Shown: positions 25,822-35,472 of the stretch, piece after piece
How positions within the stretch are numbered: position 1 is the first letter of the stretch
Layout of the letters: each line of letters opens with the position of its first letter
Source: Calothrix sp. PCC 7507
GTDB lineage: Bacteria > Cyanobacteriota > Cyanobacteriia > Cyanobacteriales > Nostocaceae
DNA length: 64,000 nucleotides
Assembly: GCF_000316575.1 (NCBI RefSeq)
Contig: NC_019682.1
Location: 2,354,001-2,418,000 of the forward strand
Direction: 5' to 3'
Notes under the pieces: model-generated
The model's database searches: none
What the model was told of the DNA's origin: nothing
Seen by the model: the letters and a program-made list of their open reading frames with translations, nothing else
Made by a program: the position numbers and the translations under genes

Positions 25822-26346
25822 CTAACGTGGTTCTTGCGGGATATTCAATGGTCTGCCAGAGCGGTCATAGACTAAAATATCCCATTGCCCATTGTTACTA
25901 GACTCAAAAGCAATCCTACTGCCATCGGTGCTAATAGTGGGGTTGCGGACTTCTGCTTGCAGATTCGCGGTCAAATTTCGTGATTGGCGGGTTTCCCGGT
26001 CATAGAGAAAAATCGCCGATCGCCCTTGACGACTAGCCGCAAAAACAATGTAGCGACCACTTTCAGACACACTAGGATGAGAAGCGATCGTATCTAAGGA
26101 ATTTAAATCTGGTAAATCAATTAAATTGCTAGTTAGCCGATCAAACAGATAAACATCTTGGCTACCCCGTCTGTCGCTGGTAAAAACAATATATCTCCCA
26201 GAAATATTGGGATTTAATTCCGAAGCCAAACTGTTGAGACTCCTTCCCCCCGGATCAAAAGGATAACTCAGCAGTCGAGGGTAGCCAACACAGCCAGTTA
26301 ACAAAGTTAAACAAGTAAAAATAGGTATAAAAATAGCGCGGGTCAT
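25822..26346 (-). CDS. PD40/TolB-like beta-propeller lipoprotein
   Basis: A 174-residue predicted lipoprotein. The signal MTRAIFIPIFTCLTLLTGC has a lipobox with Cys19. It is followed by three PD40 blades: SGRYIVFTSDRRGSQDVYLFD, then GRYIVFAASRQGRSAIFLYD, then GSRIAFESSNNGQWDILVYD. Such partial propellers resemble the TolB C-terminal domain and probably bind proteins in the periplasm or at the cell surface. It forms a tandem pair with the gene at 26467, probably by duplication. Confidence 0.82.
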   Translation of the reverse strand: MTRAIFIPIFTCLTLLTGCVGYPRLLSYPFDPGGRSLNSLASELNPNISGRYIVFTSDRRGSQDVYLFDRLTSNLIDLPDLNSLDTIASHPSVSESGRYIVFAASRQGRSAIFLYDRETRQSRNLTANLQAEVRNPTISTDGSRIAFESSNNGQWDILVYDRSGRPLNIPQEPR

Positions 26347-26466
26347 GTCAGTTATCAGGTATCAGTTATCAGTTATCAGTTTCTTGTACTGAGTGACTGC
26401 CTTGAGGAAAGTCGAAAGGAATCGAAGTATCAGTTTGTTGACTGATTACTGTTCACTGTTCACTGA

Positions 26467-27036
26467 TTACTGTACCCCAGGCGGTGGAGCCACGGTAGAA
26501 CCGTTAGGAATATCTAACTCCATAGTTGGCCCCCGGTCTAGGACTTCAATATCCCATTGACCACGGCTGGCGGTTTCAAATACTATATAGCGTCCATCGG
26601 GACTGATACCAGGGTTTCTGACCCAGCCGCGATAGATGGGGGTGAGGATTTGTGATTGTTGTATAGCGCGATCGTAGAGCGCTACCACTGGTCTACCTTG
26701 ATCGCTAGTAAGATATACAATATAACGCCCTGTGTAGCTAAGGCTAGGACTTTCGGCAATTGTCTCCGGTCGATTTAAACCCGGCGTAGCAATAAAGCTT
26801 TGTGTTTCCAAATCAAACACTAGCAATTGCTGATTACCATTCCGATTAGAAACAAACGCTAAAAAACGCCCATTGCCACTCAAACTCGGTTGCTCCTCAG
26901 TGTAGCGACTGTTGAGGGAAGTAGAGACAAAAGGGATAGTACCAGGACTACAAGAGACAAGCCCACCTGTCAAGCTAAAAAACAGGCTCCAATGAATTGG
27001 TCTTTGGAGCCAAAATCCAGACGTAAATTTTTTCAC
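26467..27036 (-). CDS. PD40/TolB-like beta-propeller lipoprotein (paralogue)
   Basis: A 189-residue predicted lipoprotein with lipobox LVSC at Cys29 and three PD40 blades: GRFLAFVSNRNGNQQLLVFD, then GRYIVYLTSDQGRPVVALYD, then GRYIVFETASRGQWDIEVLD. It has the same blade number and layout as the gene at 25822, 120 bp away and separated by TATCAGT-type repeats. A full propeller would need dimerisation of two such proteins; this is inference. It is followed upstream by ycf66 on the same strand, 47 bp apart. Confidence 0.82.
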   Translation of the reverse strand: MKKFTSGFWLQRPIHWSLFFSLTGGLVSCSPGTIPFVSTSLNSRYTEEQPSLSGNGRFLAFVSNRNGNQQLLVFDLETQSFIATPGLNRPETIAESPSLSYTGRYIVYLTSDQGRPVVALYDRAIQQSQILTPIYRGWVRNPGISPDGRYIVFETASRGQWDIEVLDRGPTMELDIPNGSTVAPPPGVQ

Positions 27037-27083
27037 CTCAAAAGTTTTCCGTCGCCTCTAAATCTATCTTCACCTTGGTTGTT

Positions 27084-27986
27084 TTAATAACCATCAAATT
27101 TGTTGGAATTATCCTCATCCTCATCTGGTTTTTCCAGTGGTTTGTATTCTACATAATCAGTTGGGATGGCTTCGTCATCTTCCCGCTCTCTGCGAGTCAC
27201 CGAGTCACTAGGTGGGCGTCGTCTTCTCTGTCTGGGAGCAACATCCTCATCACGACTTTCTGGGCGCTGAGGCGCATTATTACCACGACGAGAAGGTTTT
27301 CTAACTTCGTCCCCTGAACTGTCCCAATCATTAACTTCTCTAGACCCAGCACCCCAATTATCTTCATCATTTCTTTCAACAGGACGACTCGCTGGTCGCG
27401 CAGGATTGCGGCGGCGGCCTTTATCAGTTGGTTCCTGCTTGTCCCGACTATTGCGGCGTTCTGAACTGCGGGGAGGCTGATCTTCATAATAGTCATCACG
27501 AGGCGATCGCTCATCCCTGCTACCTCTAATTCTGGCACGTACAGGGCGATCTTCCTCTTCCTCATAAGGCAATGGATCTAACTCTGCATCCACCTCAGCC
27601 TGATACCGCCGATTATAAGAATATTTGTTGCTCACTGGACGGTCTTCGTCCACAATGGGAGTGTTACGTTTAGCTTGCTGGGTAGCTATACTCCTTAAGC
27701 GAATACTTTCAACCGCAAAAAACACAGTCGTACCCACTAAAAGCAACTGACCAAATTGCAAAATCGGGTCTAGTCGCCAACCTTGGAAGATTAAAATAAA
27801 ACCGCAAAGTAAGCCCACCGCTGCAAAAAAGATATCTTGATCTCGTGACAGTTCCGGGCGCACAGTTCGGAGAAAATATAGTGCTGCCCCAGACACAGCC
27901 AGGAAAATTCCCAGAATACTGGCTGAGTTAGTCCCGAAATTTACCTGAGCCAGAAGACTGGCTGAGTTCAGCCCAAAATTTAGCAT
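27084..27986 (-). CDS. ycf66: Ycf66 family protein
   Basis: A 300-residue protein with three or four N-terminal membrane helices (residues about 18-96, including ASILGIFLAVSGAALYFLRTVRPELSRDQD and GFILIFQGWRLDPILQFGQLL), then a long charged, Arg/Asp-rich and probably disordered tail. This is the Ycf66 layout, conserved in cyanobacteria and some plastids with unknown function. psbX lies 256 bp upstream on the same strand, an arrangement common in cyanobacteria. Confidence 0.93.
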   Translation of the reverse strand: MLNFGLNSASLLAQVNFGTNSASILGIFLAVSGAALYFLRTVRPELSRDQDIFFAAVGLLCGFILIFQGWRLDPILQFGQLLLVGTTVFFAVESIRLRSIATQQAKRNTPIVDEDRPVSNKYSYNRRYQAEVDAELDPLPYEEEEDRPVRARIRGSRDERSPRDDYYEDQPPRSSERRNSRDKQEPTDKGRRRNPARPASRPVERNDEDNWGAGSREVNDWDSSGDEVRKPSRRGNNAPQRPESRDEDVAPRQRRRRPPSDSVTRREREDDEAIPTDYVEYKPLEKPDEDEDNSNKFDGY

Positions 27987-28242
27987 TGCTGTTTTCCCAA
28001 TATCAAATCTATGTTAACGAGTCACAATTAAAATCACTACTCTACTAATCAAGCACAATATATTTAAGCTTCAGAAGCTCCTGGCAAAGAAGCTGCTGAA
28101 GCTATTCACCGAAAGCTAAAAATGTTTATGTCGTCAGCTAAGTATACCTTGTCCTTTGTGAGAGGAATTGCTGCTTTTGGTGAAATTAGGTAGATAGCTG
28201 ACAGACAAAGGGGCTAGAGAGTCGAATGGACTCGTAAAAGGA

Positions 28243-28362
28243 TTATGAACGCTGGATTTTATCTTTTTGGCTAATGAAAATTAGCCCAACTGTCGCCGGA
28301 ACAACGACAATGAGAGTACCCCACAACAGACTCCAAAGGAAATTTGCTAAAGCAGGTGTCAT
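28243..28362 (-). CDS. psbX: Photosystem II protein PsbX
   Basis: A 39-residue single-helix membrane protein beginning MTPALANFLWSLLWGTLIVV and ending FISQKDKIQRS, the characteristic PsbX sequence. It is a low-mass subunit near the cytochrome b559 and QB side of photosystem II. It is too short for usual gene-finding limits. It is in the same orientation as ycf66. Confidence 0.95.
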   Translation of the reverse strand: MTPALANFLWSLLWGTLIVVVPATVGLIFISQKDKIQRS

Positions 28363-28618
28363 AGTTCTCAACCTTTTTTTACATACCTGATCATAATTCT
28401 AATGGTGTATCACTTCCTTGAGAAGCCTATAAAAATGAGTTGAGAAATGAAAATTCTTCAGACAAATCATTGATTTAAGGCTTGAGCATGTTTGCTTGGC
28501 AATTCTCCAGAGGAAATGACAGCATTTGGCTAAAATTATAGACGGTGCTTTACAAAGCTTAAATCTCTCTGGCTTGCGCCCAAGTTTTTCCTGTGTTCAC
28601 AGATAGTAGCTCAAACCG

Positions 28619-28912
28619 ATGACTGGTGTTAACCTGACTGCTTGGATTCTCGGACTTGTATTGGGATTGATGATATTTTTGTTTATTTTCCGCATCATTC
28701 TCACTTGGTATCCGCAACTGGATCTAAATCGTTTCCCCCTGAATGTCATAGCCTGGCCTACTGAACCGTTTTTAGCCCTCCTGCAAAAGCTGATCCCACC
28801 CATAGGCGGAGTAGATATCACCCCCATCATTTGGGTGGGAATTTTCAGCTTGCTGCGGGAGATTTTGTTGGGTCAGCAAGGGTTATTGACCATGTTGTCT
28901 CGAGTAAGTTAG
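28619..28912 (+). CDS. YggT family protein (Ycf19-like)
   Basis: A 97-residue protein with two membrane segments and the motifs RIILTWYPQLDLN, WPTEPFLALLQKLIPPIGGVDITPIIWV, typical of YggT/Ycf19. The family is tied to thylakoid and photosystem assembly or nucleoid distribution in photosynthetic organisms. It is a single gene, divergent from psbX. Confidence 0.92.
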   Translation: MTGVNLTAWILGLVLGLMIFLFIFRIILTWYPQLDLNRFPLNVIAWPTEPFLALLQKLIPPIGGVDITPIIWVGIFSLLREILLGQQGLLTMLSRVS

Positions 28913-28928
28913 GGAATGGGGCATTGGG

Positions 28929-29016
28929 CAATTCAATTTTAGATTTTAGATTTTGGATTTTAGATTGAAACCCAATCCAAAATCGTCAATCCAAAATCCA
29001 AAATTCTCGGTTCCCA
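28929..29016 (+). repeat. 88-bp inverted repeat, left copy
   Basis: It is the exact reverse complement of 30953-31040. It consists largely of ATTTTAGATT/CAATCCAAAA units. It ends 12 bp before the 3' end of accC. Confidence 0.93.
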
Positions 29017-29027
29017 GTCCCTGTCCC

Positions 29028-30371
29028 CTAAGAATTTATATCCTGCACAAAACTAGTCGAGACATTACCCTGTAAAAACTGCGGGGTTTCCATAATGCGT
29101 TGATGGAATCCAATAGTGGTAGGTAGTCCAGTGATGGCACATTCCCGCAATGCCCGTTTCATCCGGTTAATGGCAGTGGGGCGATCTGGTCCCCAAACAA
29201 TTAACTTCCCGATGAGGGAGTCATAGTAGGGAGGAATTTGGTAATCGGTGTAAACATGAGAATCAATCCGCACACCGGGTCCCCCAGGGGGGAGATAACC
29301 GCTAATTCTACCAGGGGACGGACGAAAATCATGGTCGGGATCTTCGGCATTGATGCGACACTCGATCGAATGACCCCGTAACACAACTTGATCTTGGGTA
29401 AGTTTCAGTCTTTCCCCTTGAGCAATCCGGATTTGTTCAGCAACCAAGTCGATCCCCGTAATCATCTCTGTTACAGGATGTTCAACTTGAATCCGGGTGT
29501 TCATTTCCATAAAGTAGAACTTACCAGATTTATCGAGAAGAAATTCGATTGTGCCTGCCCCAGTGTAGTTAATAAATTGGGCAGCTTTCACCGCAGCTTC
29601 TCCCATTTTATCTCGCAGGTCTGAGTCTAAAGCCGGGCTGGGAGCTTCTTCCAGCAGCTTTTGATTACGACGCTGTATTGAGCAATCCCGTTCACCTAAA
29701 TGGATCACGTTACCGTAATTATCCGCCAAAATTTGAAATTCAATGTGGCGGGGACGCTCAATAAATTTTTCGATGTAAACGCCGGAATTGCCAAAAGCTG
29801 CACCCGCTTCTCCTTGAGCAGCTAGGTAGAGTTTGACGAATTCGTCTTCAGAACGCACCAAACGCATCCCCCTACCACCGCCACCCGCCGTGGCTTTGAT
29901 CATCACTGGATAACCAATATCCTTGGCAAGTGCTAATCCTTCCTCCTCAGATTCTACTATCCCATCACTACCCGGTACTGTTGGCACACCAGCCCTTTGC
30001 ATGGTTTCTTTGGCGGTGGCTTTATCCCCCATCAAGCGGATGGCTTCGGGAGTCGGGCCGATAAAAGCGATGTGATGATCGGCACAGATTTCCACAAACC
30101 GAGCATTTTCTGATAAAAAGCCGTAACCAGGATGAATGGCACTGGCATTGCGTGTCAAGGCGGCAGCAATAATATTGGGAATGTTCAAGTAACTTTTAAT
30201 GCTGGCAGGTTCTCCAATGCAAACCGCTTCATCGGCAAGTTGCACATGTAGAGCATTTCGGTCAACAGTGGAGTGAACAGCGATCGTTGCAATTCCCATT
30301 TCCTCACAGGCTCGGAGAATGCGAAGGGCAATTTCTCCCCGATTGGCAATTAATATTTTGTCAAACTTCAT
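29028..30371 (-). CDS. accC: Acetyl-CoA carboxylase, biotin carboxylase subunit
   Basis: A 447-residue ATP-grasp enzyme that carboxylates biotin on AccB in the first step of fatty acid synthesis. It has [22 protein letters not shown], the ATP loop [14 protein letters not shown], the [13 protein letters not shown] motif, [18 protein letters not shown], and [18 protein letters not shown] with the catalytic Glu, Asn and Arg. Length and order are standard. It is monocistronic here, as is usual where acc genes are scattered in cyanobacteria. Confidence 0.97.
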   Translation of the reverse strand: MKFDKILIANRGEIALRILRACEEMGIATIAVHSTVDRNALHVQLADEAVCIGEPASIKSYLNIPNIIAAALTRNASAIHPGYGFLSENARFVEICADHHIAFIGPTPEAIRLMGDKATAKETMQRAGVPTVPGSDGIVESEEEGLALAKDIGYPVMIKATAGGGGRGMRLVRSEDEFVKLYLAAQGEAGAAFGNSGVYIEKFIERPRHIEFQILADNYGNVIHLGERDCSIQRRNQKLLEEAPSPALDSDLRDKMGEAAVKAAQFINYTGAGTIEFLLDKSGKFYFMEMNTRIQVEHPVTEMITGIDLVAEQIRIAQGERLKLTQDQVVLRGHSIECRINAEDPDHDFRPSPGRISGYLPPGGPGVRIDSHVYTDYQIPPYYDSLIGKLIVWGPDRPTAINRMKRALRECAITGLPTTIGFHQRIMETPQFLQGNVSTSFVQDINS

Positions 30372-30796
30372 TTTTTAGCTTCGATATCAGTACCAGTAGA
30401 TTGACATTCTCTCCCATTCGACTTGCAACAATGCTTTCGCCTTATTTCAAATTATGACAGGAGATTCCCAAGCCTCATCCTGAGTGAAGTATGAAGTATC
30501 AAGTATGAAGTATGAAATTACCTCATATGCTTTTGGGCGAGGCTGAAATATTAAAAAATCAGGTTTTTTTTGCCCAATAGGAGAGGTAGTCCGTCGTGGG
30601 GGTTTCCCCTTTGAAGGAACTGCTGTGGGAGATATGTACTGTTTTTTTTGATCCTTCATCCTTGACTCTTCAGACTTTTTCGTGTCCTGCGATCGCTCTA
30701 CTCTTCTTAATATCACTTGTGGAGCAACCACATTTCTGTCAGTCTGGTATCTACTAGGAGAAAATTTATGCTATATTCTTTATTCAGACAACCCGT
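30372..30796. other. Spacer between accC and tRNA-Leu
   Basis: Nothing coding is seen. It has GAAGTATCAAGTAT-type short repeats and a T-rich tract. A minus-strand open frame here is built from repeat DNA and is not accepted. Confidence 0.55.
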
Positions 30797-30877
30797 GCGG
30801 ATGTGGCGGAATTGGTATACGCGCACGCTTGAGGTGCGTGTGGCTTTGCCTTGCGAGTTCGAGTCTCGCCATCCGCA
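30797..30877 (+). tRNA. tRNA-Leu (anticodon GAG)
   Basis: An 81-base class II tRNA. The acceptor GCGGATG pairs with CATCCGC (30870-30876), with discriminator A. The anticodon stem-loop has loop CTTGAGG with GAG. A long variable arm is followed by the T arm GCGAGTTCGAGTCTCGC. CCA is not encoded. It decodes CUC and CUU. Confidence 0.96.
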
Positions 30878-30952
30878 TTTTTTGGTGATTTAGTCAAGAG
30901 TCAATGGTCAATGGTCAAAAAACCCGAGGCCGTTGGCTTTTGTTTTATGGAT

Positions 30953-31040
30953 TGGGAACCGAGAATTTTGGATTTTGGATTGACGATTTTGGATTGGGTT
31001 TCAATCTAAAATCCAAAATCTAAAATCTAAAATTGAATTG
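30953..31040 (-). repeat. 88-bp inverted repeat, right copy
   Basis: It is the exact reverse complement of 28929-29016, 76 bp after the tRNA-Leu gene. The two copies enclose accC and the tRNA. Confidence 0.93.
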
Positions 31041-31115
31041 ACCAATGACCAATGCCCTACCTTATTGCTATTTTTTTATGCTTTTATAGAGATAGGTGAA
31101 CTTTTGTAAATAACA

Positions 31116-31739
31116 TTGACTGTAACTTTTACACCAACCAACAATTTTACTGTGCCAGCAGCTTGGCATCGCCTCACCCCGATTTGGCAAGGTGAGGAGA
31201 AAGTCATTCAACAAGGTTTGCCTCACACTCAGCTAGCACCAGCTTGGCAATTGCTGCTTTTAGGCGACGGTTCGCCAACAAGGCACCTAGAACTGCTCAC
31301 CGGTGAACCCACAGAGGTGGATGTGATTGATATGTCCTTAATTGGTAAGGACTCAGATGCTGCTCCCGACTTAATTCAAGCTGTACCAGGGCCGCGGCTG
31401 CGACGTCAGGTGTGGTTGCGTACTCCCTCCGGTCAACGATTGGCTTATGCGACTTCGTGGTGGGAAGCTAGTCATGTGGATGAGTATTTACAAAACCGTT
31501 CTTTACCAATTTGGGCAAGTTTAGCTCGTCTCCGCACAGAGTTGTATCGTGATGTGCAAGGAATTTATTACGGCTACTCAACTGCATTAGAGTTAGGTTT
31601 TGCCGAAACAGGGCCTTTTTGGGGTCGCCATTATTTATTTTGGCATCATGGGCAGCCTTTGACCTTGATTTATGAAGTTTTCTCACCTTACTTAACAAAA
31701 TATTTGGGAGCTATGCAGCTAGATTTAACAAATCAGTAA
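31116..31739 (+). CDS. Chorismate lyase (cyanobacterial/Ycf21 type)
   Basis: A 207-residue enzyme expected to split chorismate into 4-hydroxybenzoate and pyruvate, the entry to plastoquinone head-group synthesis. The conserved parts are WQLLLLGDGSPTRHLELLTG, RQVWLRTPSGQRLAYATSWW and LPIWASLARLRTELYR, near the Arg and Glu residues that hold the product. It starts at TTG 31116, since an in-frame stop lies three codons upstream. It is a single gene. Confidence 0.88.
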   Translation: MTVTFTPTNNFTVPAAWHRLTPIWQGEEKVIQQGLPHTQLAPAWQLLLLGDGSPTRHLELLTGEPTEVDVIDMSLIGKDSDAAPDLIQAVPGPRLRRQVWLRTPSGQRLAYATSWWEASHVDEYLQNRSLPIWASLARLRTELYRDVQGIYYGYSTALELGFAETGPFWGRHYLFWHHGQPLTLIYEVFSPYLTKYLGAMQLDLTNQ

Positions 31740-31994
31740 AAAGTTGCTGATTGTATGTTCTTCGAGTGCAGTCAAAATTTAGCAGTGTGGAATTAGGCGA
31801 TCGCTCAAGGAAAATAGTCACTAATCCAAAAACATAGCTTTTGAAAGAGTAGAGAAGGTTGATTACCGAAGTATCATTATCATCTAGGGTGGAAAAATTC
31901 ATGTAATTACCTGCCCTAAAACATGGCTAAACCTGTTGGTGTACTTGACTAATCAAGCAAGTAATGAGTTTGCGAGTATGAGGTGTAGGTTTCA

Positions 31995-33746
31995 ATGACA
32001 CCCCCTGTTGTGTCTGCTCCGATGAAGAAAAACAAGAAATCATCTCTGGTGCTGACGCTCTCGGCTGCTGGATTATTGATTGGTGTCGGGAGTGCGGCAT
32101 ACTGGTTGTTGACCCAAGGGCAACCATTTTCTAGAGATTTGCCAGTAGGTGCAAATATTATTCCTCAAGATGCCTTGTTTGCGGTTTCCCTCAGCACAGA
32201 TCCTAGGGAATGGCAAAAATTAAGGGAGTTTGGGACAAAGGAAACTCAAGCAGAATTGGATAAAAGTTTAGTCCAATTACGCGATCGCTTTCTGACTAAT
32301 AATGGTTATGACTTCCAGAAAGATATTCAACCTTGGGTAGGTGATAAAGTAGCGATCGCCATTTTGACACCCCAAGGAAATCCACCTAAACCAGTGGCGA
32401 CTAATGTCGATCCTGCGAGTAATCAGCAGTCCTTAATTATGGTTCTACCGGTGAAAGACCCGGAAAAAGCCAAAAGTATTTTGGCACAACCCAAAACCCT
32501 TAAACAAGGGAAATGGATTGACCGCACATATCAAGGATTTGCCATCAAACAAACTGATGGACAAACTGGGGAAAACCTCTCAGCGACATTATTAGATGGG
32601 CGTTTCCTTGTGATTACCGATAATCCCACCGCGACAGAAAGAGCAATTGACGCCTACAAAAGTAAAGTATCCCTAGCTACAATAGGGGGCTTTGCTGAGA
32701 ATTTCCCCAAAATTGCCAACTACCAACCCTTTGCCCAGTTTTATGTGAATGTACCCAAAGCTGCGAAAATAGCCGCTGCTTCTCCCAATCGTCATTTACC
32801 AGCACAAGTATTAACTCAACTTCAGAATAACCAAGGATTAGCAGGAACAATTACCCTGGAAGCTGAAGGAATCCGGTTAAAGGGCGTTTCTTGGCTTAAC
32901 CCCAATAGTCAGCGCGTGCTAGCGGTGGAAAACAAAGCTGGGAAAATGCAAAACCGCGTACCAGCAGAAACCTTAATGATGTTATCTGGTGGGAACTTAC
33001 AGCGTTTATGGGGAGACTATGTTTTAACATCACAGGGAAATCCCTTGTCCCCAATCACACCAGAACAACTGCGGGGTGGCGTGAAATCTTTAACTACTCT
33101 AGATTTAGATCGGGATTTACTCAATTGGATGAAAGGCGAATTTGCTGTTTCAGTGATTCCCAATACCCCAAAAGAAGGCTCATCAGAAGATTTTCGTGCT
33201 GGGTTGCTGTTTATGGTACAGACAAGCGAGCGCCCATCAGCCGAAAAATCTCTCAAACAGCTAGATGATGTGATGAAAAATCAATACCAATTCCAAATTC
33301 AACCAGGAACAGTTGGAGGGAAACCCGTCGTCAATTGGATTGGGCCTTTTGGTACTTTAACCGCCACCCACGGCTGGTTGGATGATGATGTCGCTTTTTT
33401 AGTCCTGGGCGCGCCCATCACCGATAAAATAGTTCCTAAGCCAAACTACACATTAGGTAGCACAGTCCCTTTCCGACAAACTGTGCCTTCTGAACTCAAT
33501 CCGACAAATGGTCAATTTTTCTTGGATGTAGAACGGACAGCCAAAAATTTCCCCTTACCAACTTTATTTCCCAATCAACAAACATGGCTAGCAATTACAC
33601 GTTCAATTGGTGTGACAACTGCTGTCAGCGATAGTCGCAGTAACCGTTATGACATTTTTTTAGCACTCAAAAAGGCTGACACCTCAACTAGTCCAGTTGT
33701 CATTCCTCTACCTACAGCTACACCATCTGTTAGCAAATCACCATGA
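31995..33746 (+). CDS. DUF3352 domain protein
   Basis: A 583-residue protein with one N-terminal membrane anchor (about residues 17-40) and a large extracytoplasmic DUF3352 part. That part contains PQDALFAVSLSTDPREWQ, a YDFQKDIQPWVGDKVAIAIL segment, and repeated A-E-x-A-I-D-A-Y elements. The family is common in cyanobacteria and has no assigned function. It has no catalytic motif that I recognise. It lies upstream of ccsB on the same strand with a 219-bp repeat-bearing gap. Confidence 0.88.
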   Translation: MTPPVVSAPMKKNKKSSLVLTLSAAGLLIGVGSAAYWLLTQGQPFSRDLPVGANIIPQDALFAVSLSTDPREWQKLREFGTKETQAELDKSLVQLRDRFLTNNGYDFQKDIQPWVGDKVAIAILTPQGNPPKPVATNVDPASNQQSLIMVLPVKDPEKAKSILAQPKTLKQGKWIDRTYQGFAIKQTDGQTGENLSATLLDGRFLVITDNPTATERAIDAYKSKVSLATIGGFAENFPKIANYQPFAQFYVNVPKAAKIAAASPNRHLPAQVLTQLQNNQGLAGTITLEAEGIRLKGVSWLNPNSQRVLAVENKAGKMQNRVPAETLMMLSGGNLQRLWGDYVLTSQGNPLSPITPEQLRGGVKSLTTLDLDRDLLNWMKGEFAVSVIPNTPKEGSSEDFRAGLLFMVQTSERPSAEKSLKQLDDVMKNQYQFQIQPGTVGGKPVVNWIGPFGTLTATHGWLDDDVAFLVLGAPITDKIVPKPNYTLGSTVPFRQTVPSELNPTNGQFFLDVERTAKNFPLPTLFPNQQTWLAITRSIGVTTAVSDSRSNRYDIFLALKKADTSTSPVVIPLPTATPSVSKSP

Positions 33747-33784
33747 CACAATGAAGATGAGAGAGATGGGGAGGATGAGGGAGC

Positions 33785-33903
33785 AGGCTTGCCGTGAGCG
33801 TAGCCGAATGGGGGCAGGGGAGATGAGGGAGTAGCAAAATAACCTATTGCCTATTCCCCAGTCCCCAGTCCCCAATGCCCAATCCCCAATCCCCAATCCC
33901 CAT
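33785..33903. repeat. Dispersed repeat and CCCCAGT/CCCCAAT tandem repeats
   Basis: Bases 33785-33822 (GCAGGCTTGCCGTGAGCGTA and onward) are the reverse complement of a segment inside tilS at 36264-36298. Bases 33852-33903 are tandem CCCCAGT then CCCCAAT heptamers. Confidence 0.85.
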
Positions 33904-33965
33904 TCAAGATAGGATCAGAACAGTGAGAATCTACATTTTCAAAAATCCTCTGGGGAGAACACTTT

Positions 33966-35015
33966 ATGAATCTGGTTGCACTCCAGAATTGGCTAGATAT
34001 TACCTCCTTTGCCGTCTTGTTCTTAACAATGCTGGTGTATTGGGTAGGCGCGGCTTTTCCGAATTTACCGACAATAGCTGCTTTGGGGACAGCTGGGATA
34101 GCGATCGCTAATTTGTGTATAGCTACCCTATTAGGGGCACGATGGATAGAAGCTGGCTATTTTCCGCTAAGTAATCTGTATGAATCTCTGTTTTTCTTAG
34201 TTTGGGGAATTACCGCAGTTCACCTGATTGCTGAAAATAGCAGCCGTAGCCGCCTAGTGGGAGTATTTACTGCTCCTGTAGCGATGGTAATCACTGGTTT
34301 TGCCACCTTGACATTACCATCCCAAATGCAAGTAGCAGAACCCTTAGTACCTGCTTTGAAGTCAAGTTGGCTGATGATGCATGTGAGCGTGATGATGCTG
34401 AGTTACGCCGCTTTAATGGTAGGTTCACTGTTAGCGATCGCCTTTCTCGTAGTCACTCGTGGACAAAATATCCAACTCCAAGGGAGTTCCGTTGGTAATG
34501 GCGGCTACCGCAGCAACGGCTATAAGTTACGCAAAGCAGGCGAATTAGTCTCTGAATCATCCGCACCCGCTGTTGAAAGTAATGGCGTTGTGCGTTTTGA
34601 AAGCAATAACAACGGTAATAGTAACACTGCTGTTTTGGACACAGCAGTACTAACAACCCCTATCCAAAACTCTGAACCACTTTCACCCCAACGCCTTAGC
34701 CTTGCCGAAACCCTCGACAACATCAGCTATCGCATCATTGGACTAGGATTTCCCCTGCTAACAATCGGTATAATTGCTGGTGGCGTTTGGGCTAACAATG
34801 CTTGGGGTTCCTACTGGAGTTGGGACCCGAAGGAAACTTGGGCGTTAATCACTTGGTTAGTCTTCGCCGCTTACCTTCATTCCCGGATTACTCGCGGTTG
34901 GCAAGGCCGTCGTCCCGCAATTTTAGCTACTGCAGGCCTTGTTGTTGTGTGGATTTGTTACCTTGGTGTGAATATTTTGGGTAAAGGTTTACATTCCTAC
35001 GGTTGGTTTTTCTAA
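33966..35015 (+). CDS. ccsB: Cytochrome c biogenesis protein CcsB (CcsA/ResC type)
   Basis: A 349-residue membrane protein of system II cytochrome c maturation. With Ccs1/ResB it delivers and attaches heme to apocytochromes on the lumen side. It has about eight helices, [14 protein letters not shown] in the first half, and the heme-handling WWD motif [19 protein letters not shown] near residues 277-295, with conserved His in [12 protein letters not shown] and [10 protein letters not shown] low-complexity Asn/Gly linker (about 160-235) separates the halves. It follows a GGGGAGA ribosome site. Confidence 0.94.
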   Translation: MNLVALQNWLDITSFAVLFLTMLVYWVGAAFPNLPTIAALGTAGIAIANLCIATLLGARWIEAGYFPLSNLYESLFFLVWGITAVHLIAENSSRSRLVGVFTAPVAMVITGFATLTLPSQMQVAEPLVPALKSSWLMMHVSVMMLSYAALMVGSLLAIAFLVVTRGQNIQLQGSSVGNGGYRSNGYKLRKAGELVSESSAPAVESNGVVRFESNNNGNSNTAVLDTAVLTTPIQNSEPLSPQRLSLAETLDNISYRIIGLGFPLLTIGIIAGGVWANNAWGSYWSWDPKETWALITWLVFAAYLHSRITRGWQGRRPAILATAGLVVVWICYLGVNILGKGLHSYGWFF

Positions 35016-35184
35016 AAATTTCATCCCTCTGCCCTTGGGGTTAAGGGCGGGGGAACATCAAATTCAAAGTACTGCTGTCAGTATTATTATCATGGTGAAA
35101 ATAATCAAACTCTCATAAGATGTAAAAATAGTTACAGGGGGCACACTAAAAAAAGATTTTTATATCTTGATGAGGAGTGCTTTT

Positions 35185-35466
35185 ATGTTATCGCATTTAA
35201 AGTCTAAAAAAAATATTCTCCAAAATACAAAAATAAGAGTTTCTGGAACTCCTAGTAAAATTGCATTGTGCATTATATTTTTTATAATTCTACCAATTTG
35301 TACTTTCACTACCTTTTCTTATATATTCTCCCTATTCACTTATGATGAAGCTTCGTCCAATCCGACATCCATTCCTTGGATAGATAATAAATCGGAGTGT
35401 TTACATACTCATAGAACTTGGCAGGACAATAAATGTTGGGACGCTGAACATAATCCTACATTTTAA
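35185..35466 (+). CDS. Small single-pass membrane protein, unknown
   Basis: A 93-residue product. The ATG at 35185 is preferred because GAGGAG lies 8 bp upstream. It has a basic N-terminus, one strong hydrophobic segment (about residues 26-52), then a short extracytoplasmic tail with Cys, His and Trp (SECLHTHRTWQDNKCWD) that could hold a disulfide. I do not recognise it. It ends 6 bp before tilS, so the two may be translated together. Confidence 0.6.
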   Translation: MLSHLKSKKNILQNTKIRVSGTPSKIALCIIFFIILPICTFTTFSYIFSLFTYDEASSNPTSIPWIDNKSECLHTHRTWQDNKCWDAEHNPTF

Positions 35467-35472
35467 ATAGAT

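Noticed and set aside
30447-30731. A 94-codon minus-strand open frame between accC and the tRNA.
   Set aside because: It is built from short repeat DNA, has low-complexity Lys/Pro/Arg content and no ribosome site.
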